In this document: positions 35,825 to 47,351 of the stretch, piece after piece
Layout: each line of letters begins with the position of its first letter
Position numbering within the stretch: position 1 is the first letter of the stretch
From: Siphonodentalium dalli
Taxonomy: Eukaryota > Mollusca > Scaphopoda > Gadilida > Siphonodentaliidae
DNA: 64,000 nucleotides
Direction: 5' to 3'
NCBI GenBank assembly: GCA_032622095.1
Contig: CP136067.1
Location: 81,060,705 to 81,124,704, forward strand
The notes under the pieces: model-generated
What the model was told of the DNA's origin: nothing
Database searches by the model: none
What the model saw: only the letters and a program-made list of their open reading frames with translations
Made by a program: the position numbers and the translations under genes

Positions 35825-36305
35825 TTAGTATTGGTGCACCATGCCAACTGGAGGAATGTACATGTGGCATCCTACGAACATTGCCGAAAATCTCAAGCAA
35901 ATCAACTCCATAGAAAACATCTTGTGAACTACGCTCTATTATAAATATTTACTTCTTGATTCGGGACGCAACTATCAGTGATAAATTAATGAAAATGATT
36001 TCGCCATAGAGAGTCACTGAATTTAATAGATATGTAAGTGTGTGTTGTAAATTTGGATGTAATATCTGTGAAAATTACTACTTTGATCAAGATATTCTCC
36101 ATTATATATTTGATCAGCCTACCAGAGTGTTTCACGTCACTTTAAATTTATTATAAAAAAAATTAAAACAATTGGATACTATATTCATAGACTCAAGGCT
36201 GCAAAATTCTTTGTACTTCACTTATAGTTATGGATGGCCTTCACGATGGGTATTACTGTTGAAAAAGTAACATCCTTCAAAACCACCATAAACAGAAAGA
36301 ATATT
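35825..36305. repeat. Local duplicate B (copy at 36641-37121)
   Basis: 481 bp from TTAGTATTGGTGCACCATGC to AACAGAAAGAATATT, offset exactly 816 to the second copy. Its last ~80 bp belong to a dispersed inverted-repeat family also seen at 44216-44530. Confidence 0.92.
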
Positions 36306-36376
36306 AAAATATAGACCGATTTTGTTTTTATACCAATCATAAGTATCATGTTATTGTCAATATTGTCAATTATTAT

Positions 36377-37121
36377 CGGAGAAATCGGTACAGATTTAAG
36401 AGAATTGAGTCGATATTAAGGTTTGGGTGGTATAGATTAGCATCTAAGCAAAGAAATTCCAAACATTTGGCTCCATGTTCAGACTTCTTGGTAATAAAGT
36501 GCATATTCTGACACTAATCAATAAAAAGATAAATTATATAAGGTGTCTGCAGGGGAATAAAAAGAAACATATGAGGTAATTCGTTAAGTCGATATCATCA
36601 TACCAATTCATGCACCATTATAAAATCTGTTTGAAAATTATTAGTATTGGTGCGCCATGCCAACTGGAGGAATGTACATGTGGCATCCTACGAACATTGC
36701 CGAAAATCTCAAGCAAATCAACTCCATAGAAAACATCTTGTGAACTACGCTCTATTTTAAATATTTACTTCTTGATTCGGGACGCAACTATCAGTGATAA
36801 ATTAATGAAAATGATTTCGCCATAGAGAGTCACTGAATTTAATAGATATGTAAGTGTGTGTTGTAAATTTGGATGTAATATCTGTGAAAATTACTACTTT
36901 GATCAAGATATTCTCCATTATATATTTGATCAGCCTACCAGAGTGTTTCACGTCACTTTAAATTTATTATAAAAAAAATTAAAACAATTGGATACTATAT
37001 TCATAGACTCAAGGCTGCAAAATTCTTTGTACTTCACTTAAAGTTATGGATGGCCTTCGCGATGGGTATTACTGTTGAAAAAGTAACATCCTTCAAAACC
37101 ACCATAAACAGAAAGAATATT
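36377..37121. repeat. Fused duplicate A'-B'
   Basis: A' (36377-36641) and B' (36641-37121) are contiguous here but lie 2.6 kb apart in the other copy. B' ends abruptly against a MITE fragment. Confidence 0.9.
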
Positions 37122-37124
37122 TTA

Positions 37125-37159
37125 TGTGGTTAAGGAGTCGATTACTTAGGGCATTACTG
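37125..37159. mobile_element. Family M MITE, 35-bp right-end fragment
   Basis: TGTGGTTAAGGAGTCGATTA to GGGCATTACTG, followed by TA; joined to duplicate B'. Confidence 0.75.
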
Positions 37160-37189
37160 TATCTTCATGAGTGGAACCGCTGTGATGGT

Positions 37190-37290
37190 GAGCATCCATG
37201 ACAAATTTCATTGACATCCGACAACCGGTAGCGAAGATATATGCTCCGACGGATAGATAGACAGACAGACATTCCTCCCCCAATTTTCAC
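37190..37290 (+). repeat. Family v-like tail
   Basis: GACAAATTTCATTGACATCC, GATATATGCTCCGACGG and GATAGATAGACAGACAGACA parallel 17190-17250. Confidence 0.5.
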
Positions 37291-37499
37291 CCGGATTCAT
37301 AATAAAACTGTTTAAACAACTTTAAAGGATATGGCCTTTCATATAAATTTTGTGATTATTTGAGACAAAATAGCACAATTTTAAGAACTTTCACATCATC
37401 TGGCAGCAGTACAGATGGATTATAAAAAGGGGTAGAAAATTAGATTTGAAAACTTCAGGGCATAAGGGCGATCTTAGGATGAGCCCACCACCGTCCTCA

Positions 37500-37519
37500 T
37501 GCCGCCCTTCGGGCAGGCA
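37500..37519. repeat. Stem-loop with TTCG tetraloop
   Basis: TGCCGCCC-TTCG-GGCAGGCA, a tight GC hairpin in AT-rich DNA. Confidence 0.5.
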
Positions 37520-37851
37520 CACAAATCCTGTTCCTGCTGATTTGAAAACTTAGCTGCACACTGGAAATTATATTAGATTGTTATTGTCAGTGTGAAATTG
37601 CCATCATATGTGACATGTCGCAGATATTCTGTTCAGTGTCCTGTTGTGAGGACAGGGGAACTCAGCCATGCAGATCAATAATATTGTAGAGATCTCGGAG
37701 AAATGTCAGTATGATAACAGGCGATGCTATCTTTGGGAGGTACATGTACATTGAAAAATACTGTGTAAATGCTATGACTCATTTGAAGCCGTGGCAGCTA
37801 TAAGCGATATTTATTCATGATTTCTTTTAATTTTTGGATAGAAATAGAAAG

Positions 37852-38210
37852 AACAAGAGCTGGGCTGTCGCCAAATGAATATCCCCATGGTGCATACCGC
37901 CTAGTGTGGGCGTTAATACATATAACCCATGACTGATATACTCAGGCAGACGAACAAAAACAAATCAACAATTTCAGATCAACAAAGATGAATAACTCTA
38001 GAATGGAAAACCTGAACAAAACATTTGATCACTCCATTGAATGTCTTGATAGCGGTGATCAAACATCTATACCAAATTTCTTTGAGATCCGACAATCTAT
38101 AGTTGAGATATCTGCTCGGCTGGAGAAAAAAACTATAAAATTTCTAGATAACCAAAGATGAATAACTCTAGAATGGAAAACCCAAATAAAACAAGTGAAT
38201 TTTCCTCTGA
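37852..38210 (+). mobile_element. Repeat-bearing element (family iv), start at ACAAGAG
   Basis: AACAAGAGCTGGGCTGTCGC, then GTGCATACCGCC, ATACTCAGGCAGACGAACAA and two modules beginning AAAGATGAATAACTCTAGAA (37986 and 38154). Relatives at 45911 and 60298. Confidence 0.6.
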
Positions 38211-38419
38211 AAATTGTGAAAAACTGAAAATTCAGCACTTGAAATCAGTATTTTCTTTCAGCAGTATTGCTTTAGAATTGCATGAAATTCTATATTTGTT
38301 TCCAATGTTTTTTTTAAGTGGCATTGCTTGAACATTGGCTGAACATTCCCTTCATATAACTAAATAGGAATTGTATGTATTCTGAACATAATCAGAACAC
38401 CCCCCCCCCTTTCAAATTA

Positions 38420-38511
38420 ACAATAAACCATCCCTCCAAATGAATAATAGACTATTCCAATGTCTATTTTATAACTGAATGGGAGAATCCATTCAATAAT
38501 GAAAGGGTTAA
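38420..38511. mobile_element. piggyBac-like right end
   Basis: Ends ATGAAAGGGTTAA (TTAA 38508-38511). The inner sequence GAATGGGAGAATCCATT is shared with several other TTAA ends in the window. Left limit unclear. Confidence 0.5.
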
Positions 38512-38945
38512 TGTGAATGTTACTCTTTATAGGTGAGTGAATTGAGTTATATATGATGTTTAATGATACGTTGGTTGCAGAATAAAAATATAAGTATTTC
38601 CACCCCTGATGTGGAGGAAACTTTCATTTCATCTCGCATTCCCATTTTTTAAGTAAATTGGGCTCACATAATATTTCATGGAGTTTTATCAAATTTTATA
38701 TAGTTCTATTTCCTCTTGTTGGACTTGTACAGTACTTTATTTGCATTGGGCTGAGATTTATTCTTATATTTTTTCTTCATAGGCTAATGATAATCTGCTT
38801 TGTGTAAGAAACCATAATATAGATAATACCAATTTCTACACACATATATACTCACTCAAATATATCAAATATAGAAGATCATAATTGTGCCCATCCCACC
38901 CACCTGGCATCATCAAGATTCGTGACTGATAATGTTACCTTTAAT
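38512..38945. other. No gene recognised
   Basis: AT-rich, no recognised structure. Confidence 0.4.
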
Positions 38946-38947
38946 AC

Positions 38948-39153
38948 AGTAATGCTCTTAAGTAATCGACTCCTTAACCACAGCAGAATTATGGGTAACT
39001 TTTCAGGATTTAGTCGGAAATATGGCTTGTTGCCACTCATCGGAAAGCTCTCCCTTTCCGATGAATGGCAACAAGCCATATTTCTGACTAAATCCTGAAA
39101 AGTTACCCATAATTCTGCTGTGGTTAAGGAGTCGATTACTTAGAGCATTACTG
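38948..39153. mobile_element. Family M MITE, full length
   Basis: TA-flanked; centre shortened to GGAAAGCTCTCCCTTTCC. One extra T in the left end (TAATGCTCTTAAGTAATCG). Confidence 0.85.
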
Positions 39154-39546
39154 TATGGGGCTGACAATTGTGAACAAATAATTATGAAACATCTCATTTT
39201 GATTATAAAACGGAAGTGATTTCCCATAATCATTATTGATGAATGGCATCATGAATGGCATCATTCATGTTTATAAAAATAATTCATATCGATTTCAAGG
39301 ATCGATCCATATAAACTAATGGTCCTACAATGGCACTGTCTGGATAAATAACGCCCCTTCTAATTCCCTTGTTATTCAACAAGACAGTGGGATGGGATAA
39401 ACCATAGACAAATATTGTTGGTTTGCAGTCACCTGATCTATACTGGCCTCAAAATAAAGTTTTTTTTGTGGATATGCTGGTTGTTGTGCTTGATATAAAC
39501 ATAAGTACTGTACTGCAATACAGCAGGCATGTATACAAATAATAGC

Positions 39547-39735
39547 CAAGTCTGTCATTTTCAGAATGAGGTCCCCACAGTGGGCTAGCATCACCAAATT
39601 CACCCTTTGGGGACCTCAATCTGCATGGCCTCATCTGCTATGGGTGACATTGTCTCAGATTGAAGTTACCAAATGGTGAATATTGTCATGTACACCCATT
39701 GGGAAGCTCGATTATGCAATGTGTCATCTGCCAGA
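39547..39735. mobile_element. Family F MITE, left portion
   Basis: CAAGTCTGTCATTTTCAGAA, sub-palindrome, then the internal segment as at 8070-8200; the right palindrome is missing. Confidence 0.65.
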
Positions 39736-40011
39736 CTAATTACAACTAGACCAGTCTAGAGACACTGGTACTTAAATTAATTTCCGAGATGGACTGGGAA
39801 TTCCCCACTCACAACAGCTCATTAATATTCATGTTTCCAAATAAAGCACGTCAACACTGGAATGTATGCAGTCACCAGGGTCAAAGGTGCTATGACACAC
39901 GAGAATGGTAAATCCCGGGTATATATAACGGCAAAATGACACCTTTTTAGACTCATGAGATATGCAAATATAATGTTACACAATACAGTACACAAGAGTA
40001 CGGTTTACTGT

Positions 40012-40260
40012 TTAGATTGACGTGTGACAATTCCTACAATAGGATACATGTGTGAATAACAATGGCAATCGATTCAATCCTTGTAAAGCCAATTGGTCTG
40101 AAACAAATTGCCGTATCCGCCTTTTATGGTTATAAATAAAATCCATAATATGCTCCTGTTCTTGTTTCAGCAAATAAATAGGTAATTTTTGCAATTCTGA
40201 TAATTTGGATTTTGCCAAAACCAGCCATTGTTTTCGCAAAGCCTTGCTTTCATTCATCAT
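40012..40260 (-). CDS. Unrecognised 82-codon open frame
   Basis: From ATGATGAATGAAAGC (minus strand) to TAA. The peptide is rich in K, Q and L (SKLSELQKLPIYLLKQEQEH, then HKRRIRQFVSDQLALQGLNR), ending in a CRNC pair. Codon composition looks more protein-like than the other short frames here. No family recognised; no splice sites clearly define it. It lies just upstream, in its own direction, of a repeat tail at 40310-40386. It may be an exon of an unfinished gene model, an old pseudogene, or chance. Confidence 0.2.
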   Translation of the reverse strand: MMNESKALRKQWLVLAKSKLSELQKLPIYLLKQEQEHIMDFIYNHKRRIRQFVSDQLALQGLNRLPLLFTHVSYCRNCHTSI

Positions 40261-40309
40261 TTTCACCTTTCGTAATACTTATTTTTTTAAATATTGGGCA
40301 GGGCCCCTA

Positions 40310-40386
40310 TAGACGGATGGACAGACAAACGACAGTTGGTTGATCCGGACATCGGCATTATGGGTACCATACATGGTATAGGTAAA
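40310..40386 (+). repeat. Family ii tail with terminal hairpin
   Basis: AGACGGATGGACAGACAAAC, then TTGATCCGGACATCGGCATT and a hairpin at 40361-40386 (GGGTACCATACATGGTATAGG). The body is missing. Confidence 0.65.
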
Positions 40387-40427
40387 CATAAAAATTAACC
40401 CCAGCTGTCAGTCGGAAATGAAAACTA

Positions 40428-40623
40428 CAGTAATACCCTAAGTAATCGACTCCATAACCACAGCAGAATTATGGGTAACTTTTCAGGATTTAGTCGGAAA
40501 TATGGCTTGTTGCCATTCATTGGAATGGCAACTAATGGCAACAAGCCATATTTCCGACTAAAACCTGAAAAGTTACCCATAATTCTGCTGTGGTTAAGAG
40601 GTCAATTAATTAGAGCGTTACTG
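40428..40623. mobile_element. Family M MITE, full length with shortened centre
   Basis: TA-flanked; the central loop GGAATGGCAACTAATGGCAA lacks the GAAAGCTCTC core. Confidence 0.8.
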
Positions 40624-40624
40624 T

Positions 40625-40869
40625 AATTTGTTGTGAACTGTGTACCAAATCATCAACTGATTACTTGCAATTAATAAAATTTAAAGGCTTGTTAGGGAGA
40701 GCATTTCCGATGAATGGCAACATGTCATATTTCCGACTAAATCCTGAAAAGTTACCCATAATTCTGCTGTGGTTAAGAGGTCAATTAATTAGAACGTTAA
40801 TGTAATTTGTTGTGAACTGTGTACCAAATCATCAACTGATCACTTGCAATTAATAAAATTTAAAGGCAA
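40625..40869. repeat. 179-bp local duplication of half a MITE and its flank
   Basis: AATTTGTTGTGAACTGTGTA starts at 40625 and 40804. Between them lies a right-half family M copy (40690-40802). The duplication therefore copied the right arm of the 40428 MITE plus ~65 bp of flank. Confidence 0.85.
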
Positions 40870-41417
40870 TGGTCGTGTAATTTTTTTGGTTAGAGTGCAT
40901 GACCACCCCCGCCTCTTGGGTCCATAGCCCAGGAGGATATGGAATGACCATTACTAGAAAACTCCATTTCACATAAGTATGAAAAAGAGCCAGCGAATTT
41001 AAATCATTGGATTCACTGTCCTGGAATGATTCCACACAAATCTGATATTTTCTGATGGTTAAGAATTAAATTTGAAAGTGGCGATGCAACACAATGGGTG
41101 ACATCAGCAACCACTCTGTGAAATTGTGAACCTCAATAAACGTCATGTAGTAAAAGGTGAAAATATTGACATAAGAATCGATGGCAGTGTACTAATCATT
41201 GAGGGAATATGTTTACCACAAGTCTGGAGGGACACAATTACACCAACCACCTAATCTTCTAAATCATTCCCAATAAACCATTTGAAGACAACTTAAGTGC
41301 CTAATTCTGTGTGGGAAAGCAATATAGATCTGAATACCAATGACTCCCAATATAATTCACTTCATGAAGTTTACCATATCAGTGGGAGGTTATCAATATT
41401 TTCATCGTTGAAAAGAA
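40870..41417. other. No gene recognised
   Basis: No structure or plausible frame seen. Confidence 0.4.
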
Positions 41418-41425
41418 AACTGTTG

Positions 41426-41576
41426 CAAGCCTTGAAATAGGGTGTCTGTCATTTGCAGAATGAGGTCCCCAGAGGGTGAATTTAGTGATGCTACCCTGCA
41501 TAGCGGGCTAGCATCACTAAATTCACCCTCTGGGGACCTCATTCTGCAAATGACAGACACCCTATTTCAAGGCTTG
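41426..41576. mobile_element. Simple palindromic hAT-type MITE (family F), 151 bp
   Basis: Near-perfect inverted repeat beginning CAAGCCTTGAAATAGGGTG, with arms of ~68 bp around a short CCCTGCATAGCGGG centre. The 8-bp duplication AACTGTTG is exact at 41418-41425 and 41577-41584. This is the minimal form; the 425-460 bp copies carry an extra internal segment between two such palindromes. Confidence 0.9.
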
Positions 41577-41584
41577 AACTGTTG

Positions 41585-42980
41585 TTTATCTAATTATGGC
41601 CAGGGTCCACGGCTGTTTAATAGTGGCCAAATTGGCCAATGGCCATTTTTTTTGGAAAACTTCAGCCAAAAAAGATTTCTTTAGGTCAAACTTTTTGGAC
41701 AAATAGTTTTAAGGCTTTTATTAGCAATCATCTCTCAAATTATCATTAGACCTCAATGAAATCCTTAATTTGTCAACAAGTTGCTCGCCTGCGAATGAAT
41801 AACAATTTATTCAAAGACATACATGCTTCCTTTTCAAAACAATGATGATTAGCTGCTAAAACTTTCTTAATCAAGTGACCAATTAATACCTTACTCAGCT
41901 TTGTGATTCAAAATAGCACAATGCATGGGAATCAGTGTTCATTTAAGTTGATATACATGTATGTTGCTGACTAGTTTTTTCAGTTCCCATCAATGTACAT
42001 TTCCATTAAGCCAAAAAAAATAATATGTGTTTCCGATTTCCTGACCTACCTGCTGATCTGGATGTTTTCCAAAATCAAATGTTTTTTTTTTTTTTAATTT
42101 TTTTTCATGTAATTGACATGTAAAACACATCTATATCGCTAAATATATACTGTATACTATGTTTTGCATTAAGCAGCAATAATATTAGATGGAATTTTCA
42201 AAAACAATTCACTTCTATTAAAATACATCGCGACCTGATTTCCAGGTTGTCCTAAGTCCATTTTTTATGTTTTTGAGATAATCAATTTTTAAAGTTTGAA
42301 TCTCCGATGCGGGTCAACTATTTAGACTATGGATATACTTAATTCTAACACTGTCCAATTGGAAAATCATTCCTTTTAATTCTACACTGTCCGATTGGAA
42401 AATCATTCCTTTAATAGAATAAATAAGCATCACAATTCATAAATTAAATATAATCCTGTTTTTGTGAAGAATACCGCAGGCAGGGTGCATATTTTGGTAC
42501 TTAGGACACACTGGAACTTAATTATACCATGAATAGTTGAAATGACATCAATGAACTGAAATTTGTTAGAATGGCCACCTTGTTCTATGTGACAGAAATA
42601 TTAGGATAATTATCACTTAGAACAAACAAGATAATCTCACAGGTCTGAATCTTAACAGGACATCTTGGAATTCAGAGAGCATATGCCATATAATTGTTCT
42701 ATGTACGCTAACCCAGATGATATTCTACAATGCATTTTTTTATTTCAACTAAGGTATTGTCTAACTTTGGTATGTATGTCGGAATTTGGTCAATTAGAGC
42801 ATTGACATGACACCATGTCATCCTCTATAAACCTGAAACTGACTAACTTGACACTCGCTCCGAAACGGAGGACACTATATATTCTAGTCGCTTTTTTTAA
42901 TGTAAAAAGTGCTTTGATCAAAATTTTCTACAGCTCTTTGAAATAGGGTCCTATTTGTGGCTTTTGTCCATTTTTGTGTT
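41585..42980. other. No gene; scattered simple repeats
   Basis: A 36-bp unit (ACTGTCCAATTGGAAAATCA) is repeated at about 42351 and 42388. T-runs near 42080 and 42108. AGGGTCCACGGCTG at 41593 faintly resembles the hAT end at 56041. Confidence 0.45.
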
Positions 42981-42984
42981 TGTG

Positions 42985-43470
42985 AATAGCATGTGTGCTC
43001 AAACTATTTCGACTTTGAAAGAGTGTCACAAACCATACAGTGGGTCTGGGTGTCAGCAACCCAATAAAGAGTGTCAAATAGGCATCCGGTATGTACCTCA
43101 TGCCACACATCTAGTTGCCCAAGCAATCTGGGAAGTGCCCTATGTCATACAACATGTGTCCAAAACCACTCAAATGTCGTCTCAATCGATTCAACTAGTG
43201 TCCCAATTGGCCCAAATCATTGTCCCAAATCCAACCAATTGGTGTCCCGAACTATCCAACGGGTGTCACAAACCACCCAGATGGTGACCCAAACCATAAA
43301 ACTAGTATCACAAACCATCAAATGAGTTCCCAACCCATCCAACAGGTGTCACAAAACATCTAACTGTCATCTCAAAACGTTCAAATAGTGTACACACCCT
43401 CCATTATTACAGACCATCAAATGAGTGTTCCAAACCATCCAATGAGTTTACCAAACCATTGGACATTCGC
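42985..43470 (+). repeat. Degenerate 21-bp minisatellite
   Basis: Units like GGTGTCACAAACCATCCAA repeat with a period near 21 bp, best between 43190 and 43380. Because 21 is a multiple of three, one frame reads a heptapeptide series (VSQTIQx); stops and drift argue against a gene. Inverted copies follow at 43465-43545. Confidence 0.75.
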
Positions 43471-43564
43471 TGGATGGTTTGAGATAATCGATGGGCGGTT
43501 TTCTACACTAGTGTGTGACACTCATTATATGGTGTGGGATGTTCATTCTATTTCCCAAATGGTG

Positions 43565-43665
43565 AATACTGTGAATGGCTTTAAATTTGTTGGTATAGAT
43601 TTTCGTGGTTCAGCCATTTATGACTTTTTCGTGGGTTCGTAAATTCATGGGTCCGCCGGTACTAA
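43565..43665 (-). repeat. Dispersed repeat shared with 17936-18035
   Basis: GGTATAGATTTTCGTGGTTC through GTGGGTTCGTAAATTCATGG on the plus strand is the inverse of the 18-kb copy. Confidence 0.65.
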
Positions 43666-44215
43666 CTGTCGCCAGAGCAAACCCCCAATAATAACAATCA
43701 AGTCCAATGAATAGAAGTGAAGACACCTCGGTGATCCGACGGAAATTGCGCTTCTGCACTGTAGGCGTATGATTAATCAGCATGTCGCGTGTCCAAGCGT
43801 TTGCTGATGACTATTGAGAATGTCAACAACGGGATTGTATTACATAAACCTACATATTAACCTAGGTGAAAGGCACTCTCTTCTCAAAACATAACTCCAC
43901 ACTATACTCAGACTTACTTAAAAGAACATTAATTCCTCAGAAACGACCAAAGGCAATCAATATTGGAATTTCTGTAGTGAACGATTTCTTAATTTTATAA
44001 CATATGGTGACAAAGTGGGACCCAAGACAACAACAGCAATAACGTATGTTCCTATGTGTTCCTATGAAGATATTGGAGTACCACAGATTCCAGACAGAAA
44101 TATTATCGTTAGCACTGTTTGAATCCAACATAATTATCTGTAAAGGTCAATCTGGCCAAGCTACTAATAGAATTGATAATCTGTTAGATGTATCATAGGT
44201 CATTTATAAAGGTCA

Positions 44216-44530
44216 ATTTCCTTTAAAGGCACGGATGGCTTTCGCAGTGGGAATGCTGTTAAAATAGTAACACCCATTAAAACTGCCATAAGCAGAAAGA
44301 ATATTAAAATATAGACATATTTTGATCTTATACAAATCATAGATATCGCGTAAATAATAATAGTATGTTGATATCAAGTTCATACGCTTTGTTTTTGGCT
44401 TTTGTTTACACAAAAAAAAGAGTACAAATGTGACAATAACATGCAATGTACGAGATATTTATGATGTCAATTATATATTTTTTCTGTTTATGGCGGTTTT
44501 AGAAGATGTGACTATTTTAACAGCAATACC
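44216..44530. mobile_element. Inverted-repeat element cut by a MITE
   Basis: The left arm (GGCTTTCGCAGTGGGAATGC..AAAATAGTAACACCC..CATAAGCAGAAAGAATATT) is mirrored at 44485-44530 (TTTCTGTTTATGGCGGTTTT..ACTATTTTAACAGCAATACC). The right end is lost at the family M insertion. Relatives: 36225-36305 and 47885-48080. Confidence 0.6.
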
Positions 44531-44532
44531 TA

Positions 44533-44727
44533 CAGTAATGCTCTAAATAATCGACTCCTCAACCACAGCAGAATTATGGGTAACTTTTCAGGATTTAGTC
44601 AGAAATTTGGATTGTTGCCATTCATCGGAAAGCTCTCAGTAATGCTCTAAATAATCGACGGCTAAATCCAGAAAAATTACCCATAATTCTGCTGTGGTTA
44701 AGGAGACGATTATTTGGGGCATTACTG
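44533..44727. mobile_element. Rearranged family M MITE
   Basis: Both TA-flanked ends are present, but the middle repeats the left end (CAGTAATGCTCTAAATAATC at 44638), so part of the terminal sequence was copied into the centre. Confidence 0.8.
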
Positions 44728-44754
44728 TATCTTCAGTTTGTATGCAAGGATGTG

Positions 44755-44815
44755 TGTGTACCAGGATTCAAACCAGCTGGCTTAATTCACACCTTACCAA
44801 CTTAGCCATCGGGGG
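44755..44815 (-). tRNA. tRNA-like remnant (pseudogene or SINE head)
   Basis: On the minus strand TGGCTAAGTTGG fits an A box and GGTTTGAATCC fits a B box. Their spacing is about 10 bases shorter than in a functional tRNA, and no full cloverleaf is evident. Confidence 0.35.
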
Positions 44816-44981
44816 AGGGGGCGCACATATTGGAAATGGCAATCAAACATGTTTTGAATCCAGAAAGAACCGAACGAGACTGTCATAAAGGAACATTCAG
44901 GCCAGGTTACCTTGATCTCCATACATAGATATCATCGGAGATACATTAGAAAATAAAAGCAACTTATTATGCTGTCTGGTA

Positions 44982-45194
44982 CAGTAATGCCCTAAATAAT
45001 CGATTCCTTAACCACAGCAGAATTATGGGTAATTTTTCAGGATTTAGTCGGAAATATGACTTGGTGCCATTCATCGGAAAGCTCTCATTGAGAGCTTTCC
45101 GATGTATGACAACAAGCCATATTTCTGACTAAATCCTGAAAATTTACCCATAATTCTGCTGTGGTTAAGGAGTCGATTATTTAGAGCATTACTG
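44982..45194. mobile_element. Family M MITE, full length
   Basis: TA-flanked, 213 bp, both arms complete with scattered substitutions (GGTAATTTTTCAGG; GATGTATGACAACAAG). Confidence 0.85.
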
Positions 45195-45905
45195 TATGCT
45201 ATTAAGGATAGATAGAATCAAGGGAAAGGTACATCAGGGTTACAATCAAATCATCGTGATTTATGAAATAAAATTCCACCACTTTAATATTCATGGCGAT
45301 TTGTCACCCTTCATAATCTGTATGATAACAGTTCATATATAGACATTCGTTAAGATGATGTGCAATACTTAAGATTAGAAGGCGCAGACAAGTATTACTA
45401 ATAGGTATGCAAACTAATCATTACAAACCGGATGTTATGGAAATTGGCTGACCGGAAGAAAACAAGACTGTCAAAGACATTATGGTGTCCATCAGAAGAG
45501 GGTGCTGAGAAATGTGTCATAAACACAACATCTCGTCATGATTATACGGTAAACGAGGTGAAGGTTCCACTCACAACAATATATTGTTATTGTTGTCTGA
45601 CACATAAATAACACATTAAGTCTCTTCTAGTTATTCACAGCAGTGCCTCTGAAGTAATGTAACACATAATCTTCAATACTTAAATTATACATAGTAAATT
45701 TCTCACCATTTTCAAGTTCTGATGAACACAATAGGTCAATAAATACAGAAAAAATAACATACAGAAATGACTTAGCAAGGCATCAAAATTTATCATCCGC
45801 TATTATTATAAATTGTGTGTTCATGAGCTCACCTAATACAGCTTCTGAATGGATCAATTAAATTATCATATATGATAGCACCATTATTAAAATGTTATTA
45901 GTGCT
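45195..45905. other. No gene recognised
   Basis: AT-rich, no repeat structure or coding feature. Confidence 0.4.
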
Positions 45906-45910
45906 ATGTG

Positions 45911-46150
45911 GAACAAGAGATGGACTGTCATCCAGTGCATACCCCTTGTGGCATACCGCAAACTATGGGCATACCTATAACCTATGCCTGATATACTCAG
46001 ACAGATGGACCCAAAAATAAGAATTTTCATAAAAACAAAGATGAATAACTATAGAACGAAAAACCTAAACAAAGCGATTGAACACGCCATTGAATATCCT
46101 CATAGCGGTGAACATCCATACCTAATATCATTGTGATCCGATGATTACTG
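45911..46150 (+). mobile_element. Family iv repeat element
   Basis: GAACAAGAGATGGACTGTCA, GTGGCATACCGC and ATACTCAGACAGATGGAC as at 37852; one module AAAGATGAATAACTATAGAA. Confidence 0.55.
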
Positions 46151-46189
46151 TTTCAAGTACTGTTCAGGTGCACAACCCTAACACTAATC

Positions 46190-46654
46190 TTAACCTATTG
46201 ACCTAAAAATGTAGGAATAAAAGCTCGGTCAAAATTATGCATGTTGCAAACAAAAATTCTAAGTTGAAAAAGGGGGAAAACTCCACCAAAAAATGTCAGA
46301 CAGACGTCATAATCGCAGGTGCACAGGTTCCCATGGTACTAAATATCTGTGCCAAATTTTTAAAAAATTGACCTAAAAATGTAGGAATAAATGGTCGGAC
46401 AAAATTATACATGTTGCGAAAAATGTCTAAGTAAAAAAAGGGGTTAACTCCACCAAAAAAAGTCCTACAGACGTCATAATTGCAGGTGCACAGGTTCCCA
46501 TGGTGGTTGATATATGTGTCAAGTTTCACGGAAAATGATCATAAAACGACTGAGAAAAACTCCAGACAAATTTGGGTCCACGGACGGACAGACGACGGAC
46601 GGACGGCTAAGCTGATTCCAGTATACCCCCCACAACTTCGTTGCGGGGGGTATA
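46190..46654 (+). mobile_element. Repeat-bearing element with terminal hairpin (family vi)
   Basis: Two ~169-bp modules (CAGGTGCACAGGTTCCCATG at 46316 and 46485), then CGGACGGACAGACGACGGAC (46580) and a strong hairpin at 46622-46654 (TATACCCCCC / GGGGGGTATA). Confidence 0.7.
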
Positions 46655-47088
46655 ATGATTGAAATTGTAAATAGTAACTGTTAGAGTGCCAGTTATTTTA
46701 TCAACAAACAGTTGATAAATTTCTAATTATGAAACTTTACATTACAAAAGGTCACAGCAATGAAAAAATATTCCAGAAAATACTGATTTTCAACAAAATC
46801 ATTTGATATGTAATTTCAATAGCCGATGTTTATTGATAAAATAGACTGGCAATGTAACAGTAATATATACACATTGAACAATGGTTTCAACATGTGAATG
46901 TTGTCACTGGAGAGTAATCAATATTAAAAATAAAAACAAAGTTATCTAATTTTCCAAGTTCTTCTTTAATAGTGGTGATGGATTTACAAACCTTTTTGAT
47001 TTTTCACATTTATCCACTGCAAACACCTCAAAGGGACGGGCGGGCGGCCTTCGTTGTAGGTCATAATTAATTTAGTAATAACATTTAT
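46655..47088. other. No gene recognised
   Basis: Includes GATTTTCAACAAAATCATTT, similar to 1255-1275, and a short GGGCGGGCGGCC tract at 47039. Confidence 0.4.
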
Positions 47089-47180
47089 CAAATTATGATA
47101 ATTTCCTCAAGAATATACTAATAGTATAGCATAATGATGATATGAATGTGATAATATTCACAAAACACACTTTGTGTCCA
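47089..47180 (-). repeat. Dispersed repeat shared with 9981-10075
   Basis: Inverse of the 10-kb copy, immediately left of the large palindrome. Confidence 0.55.
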
Positions 47181-47188
47181 AGAAATAG

Positions 47189-47351
47189 ACAGAACACAAC
47201 GCGCATCTTAATCGAGAATCTTTTATGGAATGAGTTGCGGATGGCGCAAGGATATATTTCGCGAGAGCGTAGCTCGAGCGAAATATAACTTTGCGCCATC
47301 TGCAACGAGTTCGATAAAAGATTCGAGATTATGATGCAAGTTGTGTTCTGT
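47189..47351. repeat. Large imperfect palindrome
   Basis: ACAGAACACAACGCGCATCT is mirrored by AGTTGTGTTCTGT at the right edge; arms of ~75 bp meet at GAGCGTAGCTC. Symmetry is partial, as in an old fold-back element. Confidence 0.75.
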
